A stretch of DNA of 64,000 nucleotides from Tubiluchus corallicola (lineage: Eukaryota > Priapulida > Priapulimorpha > Priapulimorphida > Tubiluchidae), in NCBI GenBank assembly GCA_030141605.1, contig JAQGDQ010000318.1, positions 65,001 to 129,000 on the forward strand. The letters run 5' to 3'. The stretch's first letter is position 1; each line of letters opens with the position of its first letter. Made by a program: the position numbers and the translations under genes. This document shows positions 31,900-44,100 of the stretch, piece by piece. The notes beneath the pieces were generated by a model. It was not told where the DNA came from. It ran no database searches and was given only the letters and a program-made list of their open reading frames with translations.

Positions 31900-32370
31900 T
31901 TTAACTCTGCGGCCCGCACAGGCTCGAGCTTGTAAATGTTTCGTTTCGGCAATAAGGAATGAACCAAATCACGTTAAACTCACAGGTATAATCAGTAACC
32001 TAATCGTAAGCCATGTTGGTTTATTTTACCGATCACAAGACACGATTGGAAGTCATATTGACAAATTTTAAACAAACAACTGACTCAGCAAAACTTCGTA
32101 AACAACAACGTTCGTCTACAGTATCTGCACCAGCAAAGCGACTGCAGCAGGTTCACGTCCAGGTCAGCAGAAAAACACGAGCTAATCACGTGGACTCGTC
32201 GCACGTCTAAAACCTTATTGGCTGCCTGTATTCCTGTGTAAAACGGGTAGCGAAGCACGTGACAAAAGCCGCTTGAGCTGCACTAAAACGCTTCATTTTG
32301 ATTGGTTGACTCTCACCAGTGGTCCTGCATAGTGCGCACGCCTTGTAGGTTGCAGCATCTACCGACGAAG
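31900..32370. promoter_or_regulatory. Probable promoter region, possibly bidirectional
   Basis: GC-richer than its surroundings and placed between the divergent ASB-like (minus) and CWC25 (plus) genes. It has CCAAT-type motifs in both directions (ATTGGCT at 32218, GATTGGTTG at 32300) and CACGTG at 32187 and 32256. A donor-like GACGAAGGTAATA near 32370 could end a plus-strand 5' UTR exon. Functional assignment is inference. Confidence 0.4.
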
Positions 32371-34939
32371 GTAATAATAATAAGTTTGTAAAGTTACTGT
32401 AAGACAGCAATAAATTTGCAACAGTTATTTGCTTGCCTAAGACTTGATAAAAAGAGTTCAATGAACAGAAGGTTATATCACTATTACATATGAATATGGC
32501 CTATGTATATTACATCCGAAATAATAATACATCCTATATAAAATAATTATAATAATCACATATTCAACCATTATGAGATGTATATGGCCTATGAAATCCA
32601 GCCTGACTGAATATTTTCTTAATTCCACGGGGTAACCACAATGTTATCAAAATGTTTTTGCAAATGTTGGACGAATGTCACCCAAAATGGTAACATTATA
32701 AAATATTGAGTTCCCATAATATTGTACCAATATTTTTTCCACTTTGTGACAATATAGTGACAAGTATATAGTGATATAATACTGCTAAAATACTGTATCA
32801 CCATACTCTTGCATTATTTACAATACTGCATCTTGTGGGAAAATGTGCACACCATATATGGTGGGAATGTATTTGGACAATTGTCCCAGTATCGTATAAT
32901 GTTTGTGCAATTTTTACACATTGTAAACTTCATGCACATACTCTTTCTACAAAATTTTGCTAAACGGAAAATTCAATTTCGAATGAATTTTTGCATGTTA
33001 TAGTTCAATTCTGCTTACTTAGACAGGCACTGTTCTCATATTTTGTTTTAGCATTAACTACTACTCATAGACTTAGTCTAATTATAACTCCAATGAATTC
33101 TGAACTCAGGCCCAAATAAATATTTGAATTTCAGATACGTAAGCGTACCGCAAAAATAATTATTTCACTTCCAATGAATCAATTGCCCGTCAGAAGGATG
33201 ACTAGCTAAGGCAAAATTTTAAAGAGTGATAAAAATAATAAGTATTACGGTAAATATAATTATTCAAAACAAACATAATTATTGCTAACGAATATGTGCA
33301 TTAATTCATTTACTTGTATTTTAATAATTGCAAAAACTGCCACTAGATGACCCCACGCAACAATACCCGATCATTAATCACCGCCTTTCCGCAGCGTAAT
33401 AATAATTGCGATTTTTCCCGAAAACTTGCTTCAGAAAGCTTCATTTGACAATAAGTTTTTCTAAGTTGCCTGCTGTAGCTAATTAAAGCTGTCAGTTACG
33501 AAATGTTGTTGTACATGCACGCAATTCCTCGCAAGTAAGTTCTTTAAAGTTTAGGCCACGGTAGGCGGTTTGTAGTAATTATTAATTACTAGGGTGGCTG
33601 AACAAAAATTATAGAGTGCGCCACCATAGCTGCAAGTGTGTTCATTTGATAGCACTATAAGTATATATTTAATTAAAAAACGCATTTCAAATAATTAAAT
33701 AGTTTTGAAATGACAGGCAGTTAAAGTTCCAAAAAACGGTCACGTTTTAGGAGTAACAAAAAATGGCGAAGTCCGGTTTGAGCAAAATGTTAAAAATGGT
33801 ACTTTTAGCATTCTATTATTTATAGCTAAGAATTCCAAATACAGATTTTAGTATGTTAGCATTGTTAAATGGAATGCATTGCATGAGAAATAATCATATC
33901 GTGTCATATGGCATCATAGTATTCGTTTTTCCAGCATCCAAAAAACCCCCGAATGATGTTTTACCTTAACAGGTGTGAAAATGGACCTTTTATGAAAGTG
34001 TGCTAAGTAGTCAACTTTAGAGTGTTATAAAATATGCCAATTCAGCTGGTAGTTAAGTATTAATATAATTTTTGTTAGCCCAGTGTAGTGTAACTAGATA
34101 ATCATTGGTATTTTGCAACTCCACATTTCTGCTTGGAAAAACCGGGAAAACAGCATTTTCCAGAGTATTACCAAATTTACCATATATGAAAACTATGCGT
34201 TTTAGAAAGTGGGATTTAGTTAGTTACACATAGCCATTGAAGGGATTTTTCTGTGTTTAGTGCCAAGTCCATGTTTTCCTCTTGTACAGGTAAAAATCTG
34301 GGATGAAGAAGCTCCGTTGTCATGGCAACGCATTAATTAATTCTTTGTAGAACTAATCCGAGAGCATTTTAAAGGTATTTGCATCTGACATGCATCTTGA
34401 ATGGACATAGCTCATTTACGAGGAAGGATGAAAACATATCACATTGTAGGAATTTAATGGTAATAAAAATGAATTAGATGTGACACTTCATTGCTCAGAA
34501 GAAGATTGTGTTTCAAACATGCATTTAGTTTTACAAACGTCTTACACTGTGGAGAGACTGAAATCAGGTACAACTGGTTTGTTAATCCACTTTAATACAC
34601 TGTTTTTGCGGGTAAGTATACCAACGGTTTTTATTCTCGCGGAAATAGGCTGCTAGCTATAAAAGCAAGTCATGTTTGTGTGAGAAGTTTTTTCATAACA
34701 GCTATGGGCCTTCATGCAGGGAAAATTCCGGAAAATCCTTGAAAATACAGGCTATCCTGTCCTTTATTATTGTGCCTGTCAACTTGAAAATTATTTTGGA
34801 TTTGCAATTTAAATGTTATTGAATTATAATCTTTATCACTTTTTAGGTCAGATCTCCACGATCTCTGCACAATTTTGGATGAGCATGCCTGTCACAGTGA
34901 CGAGAATATTGCCTGATTTTGCCTGATTTAATACTACAG
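32371..34939. other. Upstream region or 5' intron of CWC25
   Basis: AT-rich. I searched for the missing CWC25 N-terminal exon (a KSWHP-type CIR_N start) and did not find it. A short ATG frame with a strong donor (CGCAAGTAAGT near 33531) encodes only about ten residues without similarity. GTTGTCATGGCAAC at 34316-34329 is a near-perfect RFX X-box palindrome. Confidence 0.4.
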
Positions 34940-34960
34940 TGTATAGTCATCAAAGCTACC

Positions 34961-36055
34961 ATGGAGTGGCTCTATAGTGGAGCATCTGCGCTCATTAATA
35001 AGGATGATTATCTTTTGGGCAAACCTGTAGATAAGAACTTTGAGCTCTTACAGAGTGGAAGTTTAGACCTCGAGGCAGCAAGTGGGTCGAGTGTAGCGCC
35101 CTCACTCGATTACGAGACTAAGATTAGGGAAGACCCGTTGTGTGCCATCAGGAAAAAACAGGAAGAACAACGCAGGCAGTGGCTGAACAATCCAATAAAA
35201 ATGAAGCAAATTCAGAAGATGCTTGAGCAACAGCAGCAGCAGCAAAAAGAGGAGAAGAGGAAGAAGAAAAAGCAAAAGAAACACAAAAGGAAAGTCAAGC
35301 ACAAAAAAGCTGATGATAGTGGTGACGTAAGTGTTTCTGGTCATTCTTTCAAGGATAAAAAACGGAAAATGGCCTCAGATTCTGACCACACAGATCCAAC
35401 ATTTATGGGTATGGATGTTAATAAATTAAAAAAGTATCTTTTGCAAGATGGACTTGGTGATCATTCGTCATCCAGCTCTGATGAGGCAACAATGACGGGC
35501 GCATCCAGAGGTCGCGCAAAACAATCTTGGGGCAAGAGCAAGCATAGAGATACTTATTCATCTAGCGACGAAAATCACAGTCATAAGCGATCAGAGACTA
35601 CGCACGAGACAAATTTCGATAAGACAAAACAAGAGAGACATAGAAAAGATGACGAACATGAAAATAAACGACGTTTTAGCAAAAGCTCAAAGCATTCGCC
35701 GTCACCTTCAGCTACGAAAGACTCAGTAATGCGAACGGCAGAGTCGAAATCATATAATATGGTTTTCCAAAAACCAGTGCGTAAAAAACTTAGTGCCGAT
35801 GAAATGGAAAAGAGGCGTGAAGAAATGGAAACGAACTCAAAGTGGCGTGATGAGACAAGAAAACAAAGTGTAGATAAGTATAACAGGGACGAAGCTAAAG
35901 AACTGGAAACACAGTTCAAACGCAAAGCAGATTTCATCGCGCCCATGGTGTCCCAAGCCACCGGGAAGAGTTCTGTAGAAGATAGAATCAAGCGCAACAT
36001 ATACAAAGTGCGGCAATCTGGGAAATCTTTAGACACAAACTTTGCGAAAAAATGA
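34961..36055 (+). CDS. CWC25: Pre-mRNA-splicing factor CWC25 homologue, N-terminus not found
   Basis: CWC25 joins the activated spliceosome and promotes step-one catalysis. The exon encodes 364 residues from MEWLYSG. Recognisable parts are DDYLLGKPVDKNFE, KIREDPLCAIRKKQEEQRRQ then LNNPIKMKQIQKML, a Lys-rich KEEKRKKKKQKKHKRKVKHK tract, an acidic Ser-rich middle, and the conserved end RKKLSADEMEKRREEMETNS, SSVEDRIKRNIYKVR and DTNFAKK. All align in order with human CWC25 (425 aa) from its residue 70 on. The missing N-terminal 60-70 residues form the CIR_N region. Candidate acceptors are at 34939, 34946 and 34955, so an upstream exon is likely. The first ATG has an excellent start context (GCTACCATGG), so a truncated form is possible. 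Confidence 0.9.
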   Translation: MEWLYSGASALINKDDYLLGKPVDKNFELLQSGSLDLEAASGSSVAPSLDYETKIREDPLCAIRKKQEEQRRQWLNNPIKMKQIQKMLEQQQQQQKEEKRKKKKQKKHKRKVKHKKADDSGDVSVSGHSFKDKKRKMASDSDHTDPTFMGMDVNKLKKYLLQDGLGDHSSSSSDEATMTGASRGRAKQSWGKSKHRDTYSSSDENHSHKRSETTHETNFDKTKQERHRKDDEHENKRRFSKSSKHSPSPSATKDSVMRTAESKSYNMVFQKPVRKKLSADEMEKRREEMETNSKWRDETRKQSVDKYNRDEAKELETQFKRKADFIAPMVSQATGKSSVEDRIKRNIYKVRQSGKSLDTNFAKK

Positions 36056-39000
36056 AACGTCATTTTCGATTTTGAATAACGTGCATGACAGAGAGTGAAG
36101 AGCTAATGAGTGAAAAAATGATCCGCTTTAGTGTTCTGTAAAAGATACGATTGATAACAGAAAACTGACAAATCTTACATTGTATATAATTACACTCATG
36201 TAGACACACACAGTTCTACGTTTTGTTTATATACATACGTGATTTTAACGTATTCTTGACTATCCCACTTTATAAACATCATAATAAAAAACCGTTATAA
36301 TTAAAAATCTAATTGAAATCGCTCCCACCGTCCATGTAATTATCCATAATTAAGAAACATTCACATTTGCGCAGTGTGCACCTTGCGAGCTGGGATCAGA
36401 ACTCGGTGGTGGGGCAAGCTAAACATGGCCATTGTGGCAGGACTGAAATATAGGTCACTATCCGGATCTGAATAATCCTTAGCGGAGATAGCTTAGTCAC
36501 CTGCAGACTTGTGCATGACCACCCTCCACAAAGCAGTGCTTTTTTAAGAAATTGTGACTGGACAGGGTATTTTACACAAGGACTCGACAAGCAGCAAGGG
36601 GTTTAGGGGAGGACGTTTTACTCCCCATATTTGATCACATTTTGGAAGCATCTACGAGAACTTTAAGGCAATGTCCTAGAACAACTTATTTTGGTTGAAA
36701 CAAATAAGCGTTTACAGTGTTTTGCAGACCCTGAATCATTACTTAAAAGGTAATTTAATCAATTTCTCTTTGCAGGTAATGTCCAAAAAAGAATTTGTAC
36801 CCCTTCTGCATTTCGAGGGTGTCTGAGGGCACTTTTCATTGAATTTTTTACATGTACCAGTTTTTGTTTCTGTAAGTCTTATAATTATGATTACTGAACT
36901 CCTTTCTTAGTTTAGTTTAGTTTATTTATTCAATCAGTTTATTCTAAAACTTCAGGCAGAGCAAAATGTTGTTTAACATTGTTTTTTTAGATGTTTCTTA
37001 ACATTTATTCAATCCAAATACAATTGTACTGTATTGTATATAATAAACTCAATATGATAAAACTCAAACAATATCAGTTTTAACAATTATTGATAAACCT
37101 GAAAGTGGAAAATGACCACCTGTAGCATTTACAAAAATAAATATGTATGGATGCGGTAAGGGTTAGGGGGGGATAGGGGGGCTGCTGGGGGTATGCATCA
37201 CCAAATTCCTATGTCCTTGCCACAAAGAAAAGTTTGGCATACGTGAAGTCAGCGAAACATGGGTGGTCATCCATCGTTCATATTTACAAACCAGACATTA
37301 CCATAGGTAATCACATATCGTGACTATTCGGCTGTTTAACTGGCTGCCTAATTTGATTGATGTTGATGGGATTGCCTATGGAAATCTGTTGAGTAGCAAA
37401 TCCATCTTTTAGTCGGCAAATTAACCGGATATTTTGCATGCTTGACTATTTTGCATGCTTGACTGATTTCTTAAGCCACGAATGATGAAAGGTGAATGAA
37501 AGTTATATGCTATATACTCACATGTAAAGAAATACTTTGACAGTTACGTCATTCGACTTGCTCAACGAAAAAATGGCGGAGCTTCAAATTTAATGCCGCT
37601 AAGAAGGAAGTGATAAAAAAATGAAGAAACAAATTTTACTGCATGTGTATAATAAAATAAATTGAATATTCACATTGAGAGTACGATTTTGATTTGTAAA
37701 TGCTTATATTATAGTTTGGGCTTAGTTTCACTTTAAAGGAAGACCGGGCGATTGTTGAGACGCAATCTCATTTTAATTTACTCCCCAAAATATACATTTT
37801 CTGGCCTATAAAAGTTAACAGTTGTTCCTTATGTTTGAATAATTAGCTTAGAAAGTTAATTAACGGTAACCGAACACAGCTATTGCTTATGTCAGAAACT
37901 AACCACAGTTTGTGCAATGGCAGGCGTCTTCCCTTGTGCATCAAGCACATTTGCATAAGTGTTACAGTACTGCTTAAACACATGTCACAAAAAACGGGCT
38001 CTACATCACATGACGTCAGAAACTAACACAACAGTTCATGATCATGGCTATCATGGTACCGCCTTCTATTTGTCGGCCACACGCATGTGACAAAATGGGC
38101 TCTAAGGCCATATGAAGTCAGACACTAACACTGCAGTTCATGATCATGCTTATCACGGTACCGCCTTCTATTTGTCGGCCATGCGCATGTGACAAAAAGG
38201 CGCCATTGCCAATCTTAGTAGATTCATTGAGCCGCGCGTAGCTTTGAAAGTTTGACGAAATTTGAGTATCCAAAGTAATTATTATTTAATCTAAGTTTTG
38301 ATTTAAGAAAAGCTATTGTAGTTTTCAATATTTTAGAGTATTCTTTATTCTGAACTGATGTTTACACAATCGCACGGTTTTCCTTTAAATTTGTGTAAGG
38401 TTTTCAATGATGAATTTAGAACACTGCAATATTCTTGCAGCGGCCAAAGTTCGCACAACTTGGAAAACTAGGTGCAAAAATATAATACTAATAGCACTCT
38501 AGAATCCTGTGTGATGAAAAAATGGGTTTAAAATAACGATCAAATAAAATAATAAACAACATAGTCACAAAATTTGTTATACAACTACAAGTGAAAAAAG
38601 TGCTAATTACAATTGAAAATCTATTGTATAAGTATAATATACTACACACCCTCACTGCAATGCAGACAAAGGACGATCCTCAGCTACAAAGCCAGCTTTC
38701 GTCTTATGGTTAAGTATCTTAAATTGCTCCTTTGCTACAGTATACATTTAGGTCTATGAATATGATTATATTTTTTCCAAGATCCGGTCAAGAATTCAGT
38801 CAAAATCTGCTAAAAAGCGCAAGTTATAGAAAGTTATATCGCTCGGTAATGCTTATTATACAAAAGTAATACTAATATTAATAATACAGCTAAAAATTTC
38901 TTAGCTGCAGGTTTTTGCGACTGTTACTGGCATCATCTATTTAGCTTCTGCAGCCATTGTTATAACGACATGGAATACCTGAAATCTGGCAAAGGCAGGT

Positions 39001-40967
39001 GATGAATGCAAGCCTGGTGCTATTAATATTGGCAAATTTTCCAAACCTTCACTTAAGTCCATCTGTTTTACTTCTACGTGCGCGGCCATTTGACCCACGC
39101 TGAAATTTGGTAAACAGGAGGAAATGCGAATTATTAGATTTCTGATGTGCAGCACAAACAGTTCCTGACCGTATAGCACTGATAGTACATGTATGAACAA
39201 GGCGGCAAGCACATCTATGATATAATTATAATATTATATATTATTACATTGTGAAAAATTATTATTATGCATGGTACCAACATACAGATCAGTATCACAT
39301 AGTAAAAAATCAGCATAATTAAATTTTGTTTATGTTTATTTATGCTTCATTACTGTTGCATTAATCATTACGCTTAGTACGACCTATTTTGTGCTGTACA
39401 GAATACTGAATACATATAATGCATCATAATAGTATTGGTTAATAATTATTTTTAATAATTATTATTTTAATGTGCATTTTTATTAATACATTCTCGTTTG
39501 TGCATCCATCTGTTGAATTACAAAATTAATAAAGTTGTGTGTTAGTTGGTGTGTTAGCATAATAGTTAAGTTGATCGAAGATGCTAGTGCAACTAAATCA
39601 TCAAAAGTCACTTGTGGAATAATTGGTTGTATTTTTAAATTCACGTTAGGGTTATACACTTAACTACTGCAAGTACTGTTGAGTGATTATATGTTCTATG
39701 CTGGCTGCCCACAAAACACTGTGAACTGCTCCATTAAAATTTAATAACAACGTTATTTCATGTGAATAAAAATTCTGCGAGCTAAAATTTTCCTGATTTA
39801 TGTGCCTGAAAGAATCATTGATGAACCCATAACTAAACAGGCACTAATTATATTGTTCTCTGCATTTTCTCTTTCTCTTTATCCATTTTTGTACAAAAAG
39901 TAAACTGTACAGTGTACAAGTGCCACATTTTGTCCATTACAATGTGATTTTGGTTATATTACAAACAAACGAGCTCAAAAATACTCTTTTAATCCAAATT
40001 TATTGTAAAAACTTGATTACTGGAGCTAATGTCGTGGTAAACCTTACTTATTTATACCCACAAATAAACGTAAAACGCAAGTCACATTCGTCGCTTCATA
40101 TGAACGATTTTTATTTCATTTATTGATTAATAAAATGTAACAATGTAATAATGCTAAAAATTTACACTCGTGGTGACAGACAATTAAAAAAAACAAATTT
40201 TAATCATTCAAATTGAAACTTATAAAAGAAAAAAGTAAAGTCTGTAAAATATTATCCTGATATATTGTTGAGAACATTAGTTTTGTTAGTTGCACTTGAT
40301 GTAATAGTCTTATTAAGTAGTGTTGTTACTTTAAACAAAACGCTGATACTTACTCCGTGAGTGAATTATAGAAAGAAAGAGCTTGAACTGCTGCCAAATT
40401 AGGTTCTTTCTTCGCATTACTATTACTATTACGAATGTACTGTTTCTAATGACAATGCGCAAAAATGCAAATTTTAATTGCACAACTTTAATTCAATCAA
40501 AATGTGGCAGTTAAGCGTAACAATGGAATCTTATGATTGGGTACCTTCCATTAAACATACAAATGAGATAGAAAAAACAATAAAACAATTCTTTCTATAT
40601 TTGCTACCATCTTTCACAAAATTCAGCGACTCTTAGTGTTTGGAGCCTAAAATTTTTAAAGTTTTAAAAGTGAACAGTGCATTCTTATCAAGTCTAAATA
40701 CAATTAACGCAGTTTTGCGCCGCCGCTGCTAATTTTTAGTAATATTTTTTATTTAAGCAATAAAATAAGAAATAAGGAAATGAAAATTTTGGGGAGGAAC
40801 TATGAGTCTTCTCCTCTCCGATAAGTTAAATCAACATGTTTTTGCCTACTACTCCAGACTTCTAAGGAGGCCTCTTAGCAACTTGCATACTCCAGTGCCC
40901 AGTGTGTCAATCACGTTAGCCTCAGAAAAAAGGTTCTCACTCTTATCAATTAAAAACACGAGACCTT
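36056..40967. other. Intergenic, nothing genic recognised
   Basis: AT-rich. It contains a two-copy 107-bp tandem repeat at 37983-38198, a partial R1 fragment near 37850-37940 and a (TTTAG)n-like run at 36908. At 40860-41000 there is sequence (CAACTTGCATACTCCAGTGCC and neighbours) that recurs near 51265-51400, an outer trace of the LRR duplication or a small repeat. Confidence 0.45.
37983..38198 (+). repeat. Two-copy tandem repeat, about 107 bp
   Basis: The block CACAAAAAACGGGCTCTA... to GTCGGCCACACGCATGT is followed at once by a diverged second copy. Both contain CAGTTCATGATCATG and CGGTACCGCCTTCTATTTG or its close variant. Confidence 0.85.
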
Positions 40968-41164
40968 TTACCAACTTGCATACTCCGAGTATGCCTTACT
41001 TTCGTTCATTATCACTGGTTTCTCCAATTTTCTTTCACAATTCTTGACTGTTTTACCACCTTTTGCCCTATAGTCAAAGTAGTAAAGTATTGGTCCCACT
41101 ACTATGGCATACAAAACCAGAAGCGACCACACAGGTTTGGAGAATGGGTCTGTTACTCTAAAAC
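40968..41164 (-). CDS. LRR-A transmembrane and cytoplasmic-tail exon
   Basis: The acceptor (CGATTAGCAG) is followed by GT as codon positions 2-3, exactly complementing the phase-1 donor at 41842 in exon 4. It encodes FRVTDPFSKP, a hydrophobic span (WSLLVLYAIVVGPILYYF), basic YRAKGGK and a tail ending ESKAYSEYASW, stop TAA. This is the pattern of a single-pass type I anchor. No equivalent exon was found for LRR-B between 50940 and 52763. Confidence 0.68.
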
Positions 41165-44100
41165 CTGCTAATCGACATAAACACATAAAAATCATGTGCA
41201 ATTGGATGAAGAAACGTGATATGTTTTGTTTTTTCTGACCACATTGTGATTAGCCAAGTAACAAGTCGAATTCTCCGGTATCGATGAAATAATCTGCAGC
41301 TTTTTTTTGTTTAAGGGTTGACATTTTGCACGTGAAGTTTGCCGCTTCACTGAGCATCATAAGCAGCTGGCCAAAAATGGCCTCATGGGGTCAGCTGTTC
41401 ACAATCCCACTCGAAGCATAGCTCTATGGAGTGAGTAACTCCAGCTGGAATTTTGGTCATACAAGCTGTTGCAATTTTCAGCTCTTGTTTCTGTTTTACA
41501 CAAAGTTCTATCAAAGCAAAAACATTCAAGGAAATAAAAAAATATATTACGAGTTTTGAGAAATGATGACATTTTTTTATTTTAGTAGTTCAAATCACAA
41601 ACTTTAAATGAGTCACATTACACACTCATGATGTGTTTTCTACAGATTATTACCCTAGCAGATGATGTAGTAGCTAATATTACTATTACCCTAGCAGATG
41701 ATGTAGTAGCTAATATTACTATTACCCTAACAGGCAGATTCTTATTAAAACACTCTTTAGAAGAATTGTGAATGTCTCTCTAGAAGATGACATTTCGTGT
41801 GGAAAGGCAAGCGACAAGTAGGTACAGAACCATTGATGTACCATGCTGGTAGATGCTGATGCTGCCAGACATATTTATTGGGACACAAGTGCAGTTTGGA
41901 TGGTAGCTTTCTTTATATATTAAGGATCGACAAGAACAGTTGCAGCTGCTGCTGTAGTGGGCGAACGCAGTTTCGCAGATGTTGGCACTGTGGTTCTTCA
42001 CGGCGTCGTCTATGCACTGCTCCCTAAACCCTTCCAGGGTTATCTCGTGTGTAGTGTGGTGGAGCTTTGGCACATCACAATCGGTGGTGGAAGAGCGGAA
42101 ATTCTCTCCTTTTATCCAAGACATTTTGCAGTTACAAATCAGTTTATTTTCTGCAACACAAGCAAATTTCCATTACGCAAATTAGACAAGCACAAATAAA
42201 AAATACCAGAACCAAACGTTCTTGTTCATAGGAGAGAACCTCTTTTCCCCATCAATGCCAAATTACACTTAATTGTGACGTCACATCGGGCTTTGAAAGT
42301 GATATCCAATCGGTGTTCAACTACAGCACTTAATTATGACGTCACCTCGGGCTTTGAAAGTGACATCCAATCGGTGTTCAACTACAGCACTTAATTGTGA
42401 CGTCACATTGGGCTTTGAAAGTGACATCCAATCAATGCTCAACTACAGCACTTAATTATGACGTCACCTTGGGCTTTGAAAGTGATATCCAGTCGGTGAT
42501 AAACTACAGCAAGTCCAAGGTCACACAAGAATTTCTTCTTTCAACTAGCCTTGATATTGATAGGTTCTATACAGCACTTTCTAGTCAAAATTCGAAAATA
42601 ATGTAAATTTAGCAATTAGTAGACCTATTTGCCAATAGAAATTAGATAATTATTACACCAAAAATTGAAAGCACACGAGCAGGGTGGTCAGCCTAGTAAC
42701 TTGAATTCAGTCTTAAACTAAATCTAAATGTCTCTGAGAATGCTTTAGGCCTAAGCTGATAATCTATCGCCTAGTGGTTGCACAGTAATGATACACAACC
42801 ATAAGCACTGTAGTTAATGTAGTGATAATATCCTGGTAATAGAGCTACAGGTAAAAAGTCACAATTGAAAAATGACAAGAAAGAATCGGGAGAGAAAAGG
42901 GCTCAGGAAAAAAGAAACAGTCCTAACCAAAACGCCATCCCTATCACTAACCCTAACTACTAATCCTAACTCTAACCAAAATTAATTGTGACTTTTTCCT
43001 AGCCAAATTTGTGACTTTTTTCCTAGGTAAAGTTGTGACTTTTACCTAGCCTAATTTGCAACTTTTTCTAGGCAAATTTGTGACTTTTTCCTTGCCAAAT
43101 ATGTGATTTTCCTAACCAAAAAATTGTGACTTTTTGTTAGCCAAAATTGTGACTTTTTACAAGCCAAAACTGTGACTTTTTCCAAGCCAAAATTGTGACT
43201 TTTCCTACCCACAATTGTGATTTTTTTCCTAGCCAAAATTGTGACTTTTCCGTTACTTTTTTCCTGTGAATTTATTGCCAGGCACCTTTCTAGACGTGGC
43301 AAGTAGTGAGAAGCCAATCTGTTAGAGTCAATAATTCATCTGCCAAAGCAATTTGATACGAAGCCAACATATCTGTAACTTATTAGCATATTATACTACC
43401 TTCTAAGGTGATGTTGATTTTGCTTGGCTTCACATCAGGATGGAACAGTAATGGTGCAACGCTTTTAATCCCATTTTTCGACAGAACTATCTTGCTGATA
43501 AAGCGGCTTGAGGTCAGGTCAAGGTCAAGTGATTTCAGATTCTTCTGTCCCACGATGTAAATTTTTCTCAGGTCGTACATTCTACTAAGTGCCTTCTTGT
43601 CGATGCTTACCATTTGCGCATTTCCGATTAATCGCAGGACTCTAAAGCTGCCACCAAAATCAAATTGTCTGACACCGTAAATGCTCGAATATGCGAGGTC
43701 CAACGTCCCAACGCCTCTGTCGCTGAGAAATGACTCTGGCAGCCAGTCACTGTTGTAATTCACGATTCGGAGGGAGTAGTCGAAATTACCGGTTAGAGAG
43801 TTTGAAATATCTACCAGCATTGACTTGTCTGAAAGAACAGTGTTTCGTCCACAGACAACGTGGCAGTAACTGATATCTTCTTTGTCCTCGTTAACTGTTT
43901 CACAGTATCGTTTATCAATTGGACAATATTTCTCTGCAAAAACATTCAGCAAGTATAAAATATAGTGCAATCACTGTAATACAATGCAATACTACGCAAT
44001 GCAGTATTAGAGAATACACTACAATACGACGCAATACTCTACACTACGATATGATATAATCCAATGCAATACAATACATCAATACATACAACGAATGTAA

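Noticed and set aside
38937-39212. Minus-strand frame of 91 codons in the 36-41 kb gap
   Set aside because: No similarity, no splice context and ordinary length for chance in this composition.
42397-42606. Plus-strand frame of 69 codons, also present in copy B (53380-53589)
   Set aside because: It lies in the CRE repeat within an LRR intron, antisense to the gene. Conservation between copies only reflects the recent duplication.
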